Assembly: GCA_051453625.1 (NCBI GenBank)
Contig: JBOZIK010000001.1
Location: forward strand, 28,170,472 to 28,213,015
Direction of reading: 5' to 3'
DNA length: 42,544 nucleotides
Source: Welwitschia mirabilis
Lineage: Eukaryota > Gnetophyta > Gnetopsida > Welwitschiales
The notes under the pieces are model-generated. The model saw nothing but the letters and a program-made list of their open reading frames with translations, did not search any database and was not told the origin of the DNA. The position numbers and the translations under genes are program-made. Below are positions 10,561 to 21,829 of this stretch, in pieces. How positions within the stretch are numbered: position 1 is the stretch's first letter; every line of letters begins with the position of its first letter.

Positions 10561-11114
10561 TCAACTCTTGAAATATTTTGCATACTTAGGATGTGTGTAC
10601 CTAGGTTAAGTTTTTAATCAACCAAGCCTTCTCATTTTTTTTAATTAATAGTCATTGTCTCTAATATTTCATCTTTTACTAGAATTTATCATAACTCAAC
10701 ATGGTTAGTTCTATTTTAAGTTCATAATCTTTATGATCATTTAAATGATTTACCTTGATGATAGCACATAAAAAAAATCTAAAAACAAGAAATGTAGAAA
10801 AACAGAATCATAAAATAACATAGAATAAAAATAGCTAATCATCTATTAAGTCATTGGACGATAGAGGGAATAATAAGAAAATCTTAGTTCTTAAGAAAAA
10901 TAAAAAACCTAAGTCTCATAAGCTATCAATATTGTGTGTCATATAGATGACTAGGAGAATGACAAGAAATTTATTTTAAAAGGCAAAACAAAAACCACAA
11001 AAAGAAAAATCTACATTTTCTATTATAAGAATCTAATACTATTGTATAAAATACTTGAACTAAAATCCAAAGAACTTACATTAGAAATGATAATCCTTAA
11101 ACTCTAAGTATTCT
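10561..11114 (-). other. untranslated leader of copy A
   Basis: It lies between gag and the primer-binding site. It aligns with the copy B leader (27886-28411), for example at the CTCTAATATTTCATCTTT block. No frame is conserved. Confidence 0.55.
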
Positions 11115-11133
11115 TCCTTGATAATGATGCCAA
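11115..11133 (-). promoter_or_regulatory. primer-binding site, tRNA-Asp type, copy A
   Basis: On the minus strand, two bases after the LTR, it reads TTGGCATCATTATCAAGGA. The usual Athila site for tRNA-Asp is TTGGCGCCGTTGCCGGGGA. Every difference is a C-to-T or G-to-A transition. Confidence 0.75.
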
Positions 11134-11135
11134 GA

Positions 11136-12384
11136 TGTTATGATGTGGTTTAGTGCAAATGTTATGTCCTCAAATAAATACTGTAAATCATAAATATATA
11201 TAGATTTACATAACATAATATACTAATATAAATGGTAGTAACCCAAACGTCATATTCGTATTGACAGTGTAGGTGATAAGAAAGGGAATTAATTTCATAA
11301 ACAAAATACTATATCCTCAAAGTATAATAAAATAAAAGTGCAAATTAACATACTATGCAAATGAAATGCAAGATTAAACTAAATGCAACTTTCATTCGAT
11401 TAGTAAATCAACCTATCATAGAGATTGACCTTGTATAACCTAGATCAATCAAAAAAAGCCATCACTAGATCAAAGCAAATCTAAGATATCAGATACATTG
11501 AATAGAATATGAAAATAATGCAAAGTTAATATAGAAAATGAAATTAAATATACCTAAACTAATAATATTAACCTTAACAATGGTTACCCTCATGATCTAT
11601 ATCACTAAAATGCTGTCACAAAATTAGAGGCAATATAAATCATAAGGAAGATGCATAAAATAAAATATATGAAAAGAAAAATAGAGTTCTAATTAAAATA
11701 AAATCAACATCCACGTTATAAAGTAGCAACTCCTCAATGAAGGATGCTTAGCCGAACATCAAATAAGACATCTCTCTGTAATAATAATGGATGAACCTCC
11801 AATGTTCGATCTCTTTCCACGTGAATTTTTAATGAAAATAAAAATAAAAGCAAAGTCAAATGTAGAGGAGGTATTTATTACAAAATAGCTTTTAAAATCA
11901 AAAAATATTAATAGACACATGAATAACCTAATAACCACACAAGGAATTGTGAGATAAATGGCTAAAGTTTGGTGAAGTTTGATAAAGAATTTATCTCAGA
12001 TTTCATCCTACTAGTTGTTTGGACATCATAAGATATGGTGCCACCTCATAAGAGTTTCACATTAGTTGTCAAATTGATCTAGTTAGCATCCTCCTTAGCT
12101 TAAGTTTTATTGGCATCCATACATTCATCTAGATAATGAGGTAAACAATAGGGTTTTATAAAGTATTCCATGTATCACATTAGTCTTTTTGACTGTAGGA
12201 GTATTGTTTCATATAGAAAATATTATAAATTACCTTAAATGATATCAAATGTAATAAATATTACATGTTTCATGATATTTGGCTTATCTCTCCATTATCA
12301 TAAAAACTTAGCATAAACCTATATGATGTTCTACAAAACTACTCAATATATTCTATCAAGTATATACAATTTGGTAGTGCAACA
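11136..12384 (-). mobile_element. 5' LTR of copy A
   Basis: On the plus strand it starts TGTTATGATGTGG and ends GGTAGTGCAACA, 1,249 bp. Its left flank is the primer-binding site, so this is the 5' LTR of a minus-strand element. It aligns along its length with 15656-16924 and 28433-29601. The TATA region near 11868 has lost its consensus. Confidence 0.8.
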
Positions 12385-12965
12385 CCCTTAATGACCTATA
12401 TTACAAATTAAGATATCATGAAATCATAAGCAACATAAACAATAAAGGCATGCACATGAATATGAATAAAACTAAACGAAGATTTCCATTAAACTAAAAC
12501 CAACATCTTGTTATAAAGTAATAGCACGTTAATGAAGACACAGAAGATCCCTCTCTACAATAATGAAATGGATCTCTACTCCTTTGATCTTCTCTCATGA
12601 GAATTTTGGATGTAACAATGATGATCAGAGTTAAGGGTGACTTTGGTATTTATCGACAATAACATAAAAAAAAAAAAAAGACAATTCTAATACACATATG
12701 ACAAACCTTAATGGCATATAGAAAGTGCATGACATATTGCACAAGTTTGATAAAGTTTGGTACACTTACTAAATTTAGATTATCATTCTTGTTATCATCC
12801 AGAAAATGGTGGGAATGATTCCACTCAAGAGAGTTCTATATTTAGCCTTTATGTTGATCTAATTAGCATCCTAGTCATCATGCAAATGGTATTGTCCTAT
12901 TGATCATCTAGTTGATCAAGGAGATGATAAACATATTTCAATCTCTTAATCAAGTAAATTTATCT
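12385..12965 (-). mobile_element. partial LTR of the same family, minus orientation
   Basis: Directly after the CAACA end of the copy A LTR, the sequence continues with the middle of another LTR. The part around 12390-12460 matches 16123-16200, and 12480-12660 matches the block around 16240-16400. It appears to end near 12965. Copy A therefore probably inserted into an older LTR of its own family. Endpoints are approximate. Confidence 0.6.
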
Positions 12966-13685
12966 TTATAAATGTTAATTCCACCTCAAAATATGAAGTA
13001 TTAGAATTAATTAAAAATTCCCTTAAAAGTACTAGTATTTGTTCATTTCTGTGATTTTCTTCTTGATTCTTAATAATCATCATTTTGTGCTTAAACCTAT
13101 TTGAATTTCCTACTAAAATTACNNNNNNNNNNNNNNNNNNNNNNNNNNNNNNNNNNNNNNNNNNNNNNNNNNNNNNNNNNNNNNNNNNNNNNNNNNNNNN
13201 NNNNNNNNNNNNNNNNNNNNNNTATCATTTTTGGTTTTATGTAAGAGTATATGTACTTGTTTAAATACTCATTTATTTCAAAATACATAAAATTTATTAA
13301 TCACATAAAATAAAGAAGAAAATATTTATTCATAATATAGTATACCTATCACATTTTCCAAGCATTTAAATAAGTAAATAATATGCAAAATATATTATTA
13401 TATCCCCTTGAAATTTTTAATTTATAGTTTTATCATGTTATTTTAATTCCTCACATAATGGAATTATCTAATTTTAAATGTTTGGATAGCTTTTTTTATA
13501 AAAAACTTTCTAACATAATTTTTTATCAATTTCATAATAAAGTATAAAAATAAAAATCTAAGTTTAATTTAAAATGCCATCTTATTTTGATAAGGCATTC
13601 AAATAAGGATAATTAATTATTTGACTAAAAGCTTAACATACTTAATATTCAAGTAAATAATGTTTATAAAATATGAGATATGACA
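12966..13685 (-). mobile_element. probable 3' LTR of the chromovirus element
   Basis: The right end, GATATGACA at 13685, is followed by the polypurine tract, so it is a well-placed 3' LTR edge; the minus strand starts TGTCATATC. The left edge is a guess: TGTTAATTCC near 12978 would fit. A 100-N gap (13123-13222) lies within. No matching 5' LTR was recognised to the right of the chromovirus gag. Confidence 0.45.
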
Positions 13686-13700
13686 TCCTCCCCTACTTAG
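13686..13700 (-). promoter_or_regulatory. polypurine tract of the chromovirus
   Basis: On the minus strand, CTAAGTAGGGGAGGA directly precedes the TGTCATATC start of the LTR. This is the normal place and composition for plus-strand DNA priming. Confidence 0.6.
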
Positions 13701-13739
13701 GTTGATTCATTCCTAGGAATTAAGATATATAAAGAGCTT

Positions 13740-15280
13740 AAGAACCCGAAACTACATACTAGGAGATTCAAAAAGGTTTGAGTGTTAATTTTTCATTATT
13801 TATTCTAGCTCCCATTTAGCTTTATTAAGACTATGATTAATCCACTTTATCCTCACTTGATGGATCTTTCTGCTTTGTAAATTGATAGTTCTTTGGCTCA
13901 ACACTACTTCCAAATTTTCTATAGTTGAATAATATGATTCCATCTAATTATGAAACCAATTTAACACATGAGAAAGATTTGCAATATGCTTTTTTAACAT
14001 ACTTACATGGAATACATCATGCATGTGCTATAATCTAGAAGGTAGAGCAAGATTATATGTAACAAGCCCAATACTTTCTAATATTCCAAATGGTCTAATG
14101 AATTGTGAGCTAATTTTAATCTCTTAACTCCTCTCATTACTAATTTCATTAGTGACAATTTAAGAAATATATGATCGTCTATTTTAACTTAAAATAACTT
14201 TTTAATGATACATATACCTTTTTTTTAATCTATTACATTTTTAGGTCTATTTCCAATTATCCTTATTTTATTTTCTATTTTTTATAAGATTTCTAGTCCT
14301 ATAACCAATCTTTCTTTAGATTCTATCCGTGAAGTAGATGCTCTACATTTTATACCATTTAGGAATTCAAATAGAGAGATTTGAATTAAACTCTAAAAAT
14401 TATTAATATATTTATACTATACCAATGATAACTGCTCTTCTTGACTCTACGGATGATTTAAAATATATGCTTTAAAAAGATCTTTCACAATTTAATTAAC
14501 TCTTTTTGCATTTGTTTGATAATGAAATGTAATGCTCATATTTAACTTGGTTCCTAAATCCATTTATTCTTATCAAAATTTAGAACTAAATGTTGATTCT
14601 TTATTAGAGATAATTACTAAAGCTACTTCATGTAACTAAACAATATTTTAAATATATACTTTAGCTATATTATTAGCATCATAAATAGATTTAACTTGAA
14701 TGAAATATGCTAACTTAGTTATTCTATCAATTATTACCATGATAGAGTCATTATCTCTTTAATTTTTTAAAAGTCATAAAATAAATGCTATGCCAACCAC
14801 ATCCCATTTATATTCTAGAATATCAAAAGAATAAAGTACTTTTTCTACATTTTTATGTTTTGGTCTAAATTATTAATAATTAAAACATATTAATATAAAT
14901 TTTTCTTTATCATTTTTCATCCTTGATCACCAAAAGTTTTGTTTTATGCTTTGATACATTTTAGTATCTTTAGAATGACCTACTATAGATGAATTATGAA
15001 ATTCAAATAGTAGCTTATGTTTAATTCCGTCTACATTAGTAAATAAAAATATTTTTTTAATCTAATTATACCATCTGAATCAATTCTAGATTTCTTTACA
15101 TCTATTGATTTTTCTAATTATTCCTTTACCATCTAATTATACCATCTAAATCAATTCTAGATTTCTCTATAGCTATTGAATCAATTTTTTATAATTCTCA
15201 TCCTCTTTTAATACCTCTAAAATAATGGTAAGAATTTAATTTTAAATTTTCATGATTATTTTAAGATAACCTCATCTACT
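13740..15280 (-). pseudogene. chromovirus integrase relic with C-terminal chromodomain-like part
   Basis: Integrase inserts the element cDNA; a chromodomain can steer it to marked chromatin. In minus-strand order the relic has the core around 14750-14450, with IMVIIDRITKLAYF, then IISNKESTFSSKF, then HYQTNAKRVNQIVKDLF if a stop is read as Gln. Next comes FGILESIGLVTYNLALPSRL and the hallmark HDVFHVSMLKKHIANLSHVL (near 14040-13960). Last is RIKWINHSLNKAKWELE (near 13850), like the VKVLW...ATWELE chromodomain of Tekay/Del-type elements. The second catalytic Asp (ISDxGTxF) is Asn, and the usual QSER Glu is not present, so it is dead. Confidence 0.75.
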
Positions 15281-15655
15281 AAGAACATATCCAACATTAT
15301 TTCCTTTACCTTCATGGTATAAAATATTTAAATTAAAATCATATAGAAATTTCATCCATCTTATTTATTTAAGGTTTAAATTTAATTAAGTAAAAATGTA
15401 TTTTAAACACTTATGATCTATTTAAACTTAAGACTTTACATTTTAGAGATAATTATTTTACAATTTTAAAGAAAAAATTATTATAGCTGATTCAAGATCA
15501 TGAATAAGATAATTTCTCTCATAAGTTTTAAATTATCTTCATCCATAAGATATTACTCTTTTATCTTATTTAAAAAATATTTTAAATCCTTCTCCGAATG
15601 CATTAGTATAAACTTAAAAGCTCTTTGAATTATTTGACATTGTTAAGACTACAGA
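15281..15655 (-). pseudogene. chromovirus reverse transcriptase/RNase H, 3' part
   Basis: In minus-strand order the segment begins VVLTMSNNSKSF (15655-15620), matching the APVLTLPxGSxxF motif at the RT/RNase H boundary. It continues VYTNAFG, DHKCLKYIFT (near 15410) and FLYDFNLNILYHEGKGNNV, then GYVLSR, matching DHKSLKYLFT and ILYHPGKANVVADALSR. Several Gln/Arg positions are stops. The 5' part of this domain is at 29602-30330; copy B was inserted between them. Confidence 0.8.
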
Positions 15656-16924
15656 TGTTGTGGTACATATTTATGTAAATATTACATCCTTAAAAAATTA
15701 CTAAAAATCACCAATATACATATACATATATTACATAATATAACAAACTAATAAAGATGGAGGTGACCAAAATGTCATAATTTTATTGAAGGCATAGGTA
15801 AGAATAAAGATAATTGATTTGAAAATGAAATACTTATGTAATTTCTAAGTAGAATAATAATAATGCAAAGTAACAATGAAAATAATACACTATACAAATG
15901 AGATGCAAGTTTTATTCTAGATGCAATATCTATTTAATTACCAAATCAACCTATTATAGAGATCGGTCCTATATAATTTAGATCAATCAAGGAAAGTCAT
16001 TACTAGACTGAAACTAACCTAATCTATCAGGTGAATCAAATAAAATATAAAAATAATGCAAACTTAATCTAGAAGATGAAATGCATTATACTTAAACTAA
16101 ACATGTTAACCTTAATAAAGGTTACTCTTATGATCTATATCATAGATGAAGCTATCACAAAATCATAAGAAACATAAAGCATAATGGAAATGCACATAAC
16201 AAATGATATGAAAAGAAAAATAGAGTTCTGATTAAGTTAAATCAACATTTGTATTACAAAGTAGTAGCACCTCAATAAAGGATACGCAACCCAATACCAA
16301 GAAGTTGTCTCTTTGCAATAACAAAGGATGAATATCCTACCTTGTAGTATCCTATCATGAAAATATCTAATGTCAAATAATATAAAGTCAAATTCAAGGA
16401 TAAAAAAGATATTTATTACAAACATAGACTTTAAATACAATAAAGGCTAATAGACAAGATAAAATCCTAGTAGCTATGCAAGAAGAAAGAAGACACATGG
16501 TAGAAGTTTGATGAAGTTTGATAAAGTGTTATTTTTAGGTTTCATCCTCTTGGTTATCTAGACATCATAAGAGATGATGCCATATCATATACTATCCAAA
16601 TCAAGTACTTGATTAGATCAATAATTGTCCTAGTTAGCAGGCGTTCTTCTATTATCCATATAATTGTTTGAACGATAAAGTGGAGAATAGGCTTTATAAA
16701 GGTATTTCTTATATCAGATTAGCTTTTTTAATTATAAAGTTACTACTTCAGATAAGAATTACTTTATTTTGTCTAAATTACTATCAAATGTAATGAAGAC
16801 TGCATGTTTTTGTGATATTTGCCTTAGTTCTTCATTATCATTGAAACTCAGCATAAACCTATCTAATGCCTTGTAAAACTACTTAAAATACTATGTTAAA
16901 TACATATAATTTTGTAGTTCAATA
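15656..16924 (-). mobile_element. 3' LTR of copy B
   Basis: Plus-strand start TGTTGTGGTACAT, end TGTAGTTCAATA, 1,269 bp, the longest LTR copy here. The polypurine tract follows immediately. It differs from its partner (28433-29601) at many sites and in length, so the insertion is old. Confidence 0.85.
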
Positions 16925-16940
16925 TACTCCTCCACTTAGC
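16925..16940 (-). promoter_or_regulatory. polypurine tract, copy B
   Basis: On the minus strand, GCTAAGTGGAGGAGTA abuts the 3' LTR. Copy C has GCTAAGTGGAGGGCTA in the same place. Confidence 0.65.
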
Positions 16941-17529
16941 CTTATCAGTTCCTCACTAAATCATGTGAGTAATATGATTATAAACCAAATTGGCTAACGA
17001 AGAAATCAACTAGGGAATCATGAAATAAACTCAAAAATAATCTCAAAAATCTTATAATGTAGAATAGAAATGTCAAAAATATATAATTAGACTTTTCATA
17101 TGTGTAGTATAGGTAGTCATACTATCATTTTTATGGTCATACACACAATGGAGGGGATGACATTCTCAAAAATTATTCTTGAAAAATAGAAGCATAAAAA
17201 AAAAAAATTCTTAGAAAGATAAACATTAAAATGTAGCAGTGTTGATAGTCCCTTATTTAAATGTATAATAGATACTAAAAATTATTCATGTATATCATAA
17301 GAAAAAATCTCATCATGAAATTTAAAAAATGATATATAAAATATGTATATAATATTTCAATAATAAAAATGTACATCATGATCATACTTAGAAAACAATA
17401 TGTCTATGTAAGAAAATCATGAGTTTTCATATAATCCATGAAGGGAAGATACATAATATAATAAATCACTTTCCTTATTATGTAAAATGAATTCCCGATG
17501 CATAGTAAACTAAAGTATAGGTGGAAAAA
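16941..17529 (-). other. 3' untranslated region of copy B
   Basis: The first ~100 bases align with 34199-34300 of copy C. No coding frame was seen. It contains short A-runs (near 17190). Confidence 0.45.
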
Positions 17530-18690
17530 AAGGAGGGTACTCAATATCTAGAAGAACACAATGATCAAATGATGTCATAATGAAGCATGTCGTCTCATTC
17601 CCTTATACTCTAAGTACCTCTAATAGGTCAACTGTCACACCATGCTCAATACATAATATGTGCTGTCACACATCAGTCAGCAGCTCCTTAATGTGATAAA
17701 CTATCCTCTCAATTGTAGACATACTCTGCTTAAGCATGATAATACCTTATTCTATCATCTCTTTAATGCTCTGTGTAGTGTCTACTAAGAGATCCTGAAT
17801 CTGCTTAATAGTGATACCAATTATAGGCTTTTGTACCTGAGGTCTCTCTTCCTCTCTTAATATCTAAATGCCCATGTCTTGTATGTAATGAACTAATGTG
17901 TAAAGATGCATGAATATCTACTTGTCCATGGGCTTAAGTATACCAAAGCCTCTAAACATAGCTGAGAGGAGGTAAGGATATCCTAGAGTCCATAATTATT
18001 ATGTATTAATCATACTCCTAGGTATTCTTTAAATAAAGTCTAATAGATCCATATGTGTCCTTCACTTGAATACTAATAGTATTTAAAAATGAGAAACTAT
18101 AGTGTAACTATCATGAAAGTAAGGGTTGATATTATGAATCAATTCTCTTGAAGAATCTAATAGGTAGATGATAATTATGTCACTAAATCTACCTACCTAT
18201 CACTAGTCAAGTTATCTGTTATGTCTAATGTTATGTCCTAAGCATATGCTTCTCTATACTACCCATTGAATGGATATATATACTCCGGATGCAACTTAGA
18301 TTAGTAATAGTAATGATGTGGCTTGGANNNNNNNNNNTGATCATATCAACTAGATGGTAATGAGCATTGAAATGCCTATTTATATGCATAGTATCTTAAA
18401 ACTCTCTAGTTTCTAAGGTGTAATATGTATCATGTGCATTTATAAGTCATTTGAGCTATAGATCTATTAGTTTATGGTCAATATCTAGCTCTAAACAACT
18501 CATGAAATTACTAAAATGTCTCTTTACTTGAATAGAAGCTATCCGAATAAAAAGAGATCAAGCCTATGAGGTGGTACTAATGGGTTTATTTCCTACTCTA
18601 CTACCTTGGCCTCATCCTTAATCTATCTTTCTCATTGAGTACATGACCTAATAAATCGTAAATGAAAAATGCATGACATAAGATCAAGTG
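17530..18690 (-). pseudogene. third ORF between integrase and 3' LTR (Athila-type 3' ORF), decayed
   Basis: If Gln-to-stop changes are ignored, about 380 residues read on the minus strand with one frameshift (near 18100) and a 10-N gap (18328-18337). In order they include RIASIQVKRHFSNFMSCLEL, HDTYYTLETREFQDTM (near 18410), LHPEYIYPFNGQYREAYAQD (near 18290), VKDTYGSIRLYLKN, SRISLPPLSAMFRGFGILKP (near 17960), TLVHYIQDMGIQILREEERP and QSIKEMIEQGIIMLKQSMST (near 17750). The last third looks alpha-helical and coiled-coil-like. No signal peptide or clear transmembrane span was seen, so an envelope role is not supported by the sequence itself. Athila elements are known to carry a 3' ORF here; the match is by position and general character only. 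Copy C lacks it. Confidence 0.55.
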
Positions 18691-20511
18691 GAAATAGTTA
18701 AAATGTATCTTGTAAAAGCTTTAAATGACCCAAAGATTACTTTTTATGTGTAAAAATCATAAAAATATGTTCTGTTCCCTCATCTTCTAAGAGAATCAAT
18801 ATGTTTGACATTGCCTAGTTATGTATAGAAAAAGTTAAAACATTAAAAACAGATAGGCCTCACATAAGGTTAAAAATGAAAAAGCTCAAATTAAAAATCT
18901 AATCTAGTAGAATCATAGAGTTCATTGTAATAATCAGTTTATTATAAAGATGCACTACATTTTTATTTACATCTTTCAAGAAAATAAGGTTTAAAGTTAA
19001 AAAACTAATTATACCTTGTAAAATGCATAATTCAAGATAGCTCACAATATATGTAATGAAAATTAGATCTATAAGTTCCAATTCAAAGAGCATAAAAAAC
19101 TAAATGACATACATGAAAACTACATAACAAAAGTCTCAAAAATGGGAGAAAAAATAAAAAATAATAAGGGAGAGAAAAACATGCCTCATTTTGATAAATT
19201 CATTTCAAACTCATAATTTAAGATGCTAATCTCACAAGGGTAAGTTTCATAACATCGATAACCACTAATGTGATGATTTTCTCTTAAATAAATAATAAAA
19301 ACAACTTATAAATAAAGAAAAATAAAGAAAAAGAATCATGAACTTAGATTTATTGCACTATTATTTTGTCATATCATCGGCATGACAGCCCTAGGGAAAC
19401 TCTCAAAAAAATCTCAACTATTGTTTATCATGTTCTCTGGATGACTTGGTAAATGATAGCACTTTGAAGAGATTCATAAAAATAAAAATATTAGTTGAAC
19501 AAGTTAGACTTAGATGTTAGTGTGAACGTATTAGACTTTATTAGAAAACTTAGAAAATAGGGAATGATAAAGAATCATGATAAATGAAGATAGAAAATGA
19601 GAAAATCTTAAAAGAATCAAAAGATAGGATGATGAAAATGCACTAAGTAGGATAAATCCTAATATAGAAAACTAAACAAACATGTGTAAATAGAAAAATG
19701 ATCATAAAAATATGTAGACATCTAAAAAGAGTCAAAGGAATCTCATAAAAAATCATAAAGAAAATCATTTTAAGTATAAGAGATAATCATGACAAAACAA
19801 ATTGCTAAAAGAAAATTAACTCTGATTAATAAAATAAATTAAGTGAAAATAAAAATAATAACAAGAAACCTACTAAATGATAAGGCCCTAAAAATAATGA
19901 TGAAAATGTAAAAAATAACTTTAAAATGATAAATTAATTAATTAAAAAATACAATAAAAATAAATACTAGGACCATGAAGAAGATAGTGTATCTACCCTT
20001 AATTCTTACCTAGCAAACCCTCTCAGAAGACATCAAAAAGATATCTATGTAAAGATGCATAACAAAATGTATCAACTCCATAAAGTTTCACTCAAAAAGG
20101 TATTGATTATAATGACACTAAAGATCAAGTGCTCAAAACAATGAATGATAAGATTAAATACTACTAAGAAATTGACTCACCTACTTACAACATAAAACAC
20201 ACTCAAATCCTAAAAACTAAAATGATCATATAGACATACTAAGATTGTAGAAAATGAGTAATACCTCTGATAATACAAGGAACATCAGTGATTCCATAGC
20301 CTCAAAGTTTTATTTCTACTTTTTATGATTAAGGAAGTGAAACCATAGACAGAGAAGTAAATACTAGTGAATCATGATCAACAAATCCATTAGTGAAGTT
20401 TCCATAGCTACCCATACTACCAAAGGTTCCTTTTAAAACAATTTACCATAGTATGGTAGGACATCATCATATATCATGTATTTTAGCAGAGATACCATAG
20501 ATCATGGTCAT

Positions 20512-20515
<4 letters not shown>
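18691..20515 (-). other. non-coding spacer of copy B between third ORF and GA-repeat tract
   Basis: Purine/AT-rich sequence with many A-runs. Parts align with copy C: 20040-20200 matches 35150-35300. The short open stretch at 18899-19093 has no recognisable motif. No gene is supported. Confidence 0.45.
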
Positions 20516-20572
<57 letters not shown>

Positions 20573-21403
20573 NNNNNNNNNNNNNNNNNNNNNNNNNNNN
20601 NNNNNNNNNNNNNNNNNNNNNNNNNNNNNNNNNNNNNNNNNNNNNNNNNNNNNNNNNNNNNNNNNNNNNNNNNNNNNNNNNNNNNNNNNNNNNNNNNNNN
20701 NNNNNNNNNNNNNNNNNNNNNNNNNNNNNNNNNNNNNNNNNNNNNNNNNNNNNNNNNNNNNNNNNNNNNNNNNNNNNNNNNNNNNNNNNNNNNNNNNNNN
20801 NNNNNNNNNNNNNNNNNNNNNNNNNNNNNNNNNNNNNNNNNNNNNNNNNNNNNNNNNNNNNNNNNNNNNNNNNNNNNNNNNNNNNNNNNNNNNNNNNNNN
20901 NNNNNNNNNNNNNNNNNNNNNNNNNNNNNNNNNNNNNNNNNNNNNNNNNNNNNNNNNNNNNNNNNNNNNNNNNNNNNNNNNNNNNNNNNNNNNNNNNNNN
21001 NNNNNNNNNNNNNNNNNNNNNNNNNNNNNNNNNNNNNNNNNNNNNNNNNNNNNNNNNNNNNNNNNNNNNNNNNNNNNNNNNNNNNNNNNNNNNNNNNNNN
21101 NNNNNNNNNNNNNNNNNNNNNNNNNNNNNNNNNNNNNNNNNNNNNNNNNNNNNNNNNNNNNNNNNNNNNNNNNNNNNNNNNNNNNNNNNNNNNNNNNNNN
21201 NNNNNNNNNNNNNNNNNNNNNNNNNNNNNNNNNNNNNNNNNNNNNNNNNNNNNNNNNNNNNNNNNNNNNNNNNNNNNNNNNNNNNNNNNNNNNNNNNNNN
21301 NNNNNNNNNNNNNNNNNNNNNNNNNNNNNNNNNNNNNNNNNNNNNNNNNNNNNNNNNNNNNNNNNNNNNNNNNNNNNNNNNNNNNNNNNNNNNNNNNNNN
21401 NNN

Positions 21404-21465
<62 letters not shown>

Positions 21466-21471
21466 TCTCTC
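20516..21471. repeat. (TC)n / (GA)n microsatellite flanking an 831-N gap
   Basis: Pure TC repeats occupy about 20516-20572 and resume at 21404-21471, ending in a C-rich and T-rich pyrimidine tail (to about 21486). N fills 20573-21403. On the element's coding strand this is a GA-polypurine tract just downstream of integrase. Copy C has a T-rich pyrimidine tract at the matching place (35575-35621). Long Arg-Glu or Ser-Leu frames here are repeat artefacts. Confidence 0.95.
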
Positions 21472-21486
21472 CCCCCTTCTTTTTTT

Positions 21487-21829
21487 CACATAAATAAGTC
21501 CCACATAATTACATACTTAAAAAGACAAAGATGAAAAAGTGATATGAAAGACAAAAAAAACATACTTAAATAACTAAAGATCTTAAACTATTGAAAAAAG
21601 CATAAGAATCAATGCATCTTCTTTCAAAGTAGATTTTATATACATGTAAATGTCTTATAGTTAAATGAATCTAATCTTGTCATTGTAAAAATGCCCATGT
21701 ACAAATACTAATCATGGAAACTTCCTAAAGCAAATACATTAGTCAAGTTAAAGATGATTAACTGATATCATAACATTTATCAAAGGAATAGATTATGAAA
21801 GAATTCAGACAATGATAGGAAGGAAGTCC
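21487..21829 (-). other. short spacer between GA-repeat tract and integrase end, copy B
   Basis: It aligns with 35625-35940 of copy C, for example CACATAAATAAGTCCCACAT with the CACAACATTCCCACATG block. No coding capacity. Confidence 0.5.

Larger units (their letters stand above)
7547..12384 (-). mobile_element. Athila-like LTR retrotransposon, copy A (3'-truncated)
   Basis: In element sense (right to left) it has a 5' LTR (12384-11136), a primer-binding site, a leader, gag and the C-terminal part of protease. It stops at 7547 beside the CACTA-like end. Reverse transcriptase, RNase H, integrase and 3' LTR are missing, and a 707-N gap lies inside. Its protease and gag align along their length with copies B and C. 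Whether the CACTA-like element interrupted it or the pol half was deleted cannot be decided here. Confidence 0.8.

Noticed and set aside
17530-18690. Calling the third ORF an envelope gene
   Set aside because: No signal peptide, transmembrane segment or cleavage motif can be seen; only position suggests it.
20467-21534. Long Arg-Glu and Ser-Leu frames on both strands
   Set aside because: They are translations of the GA/TC microsatellite through an 831-N gap, not genes.
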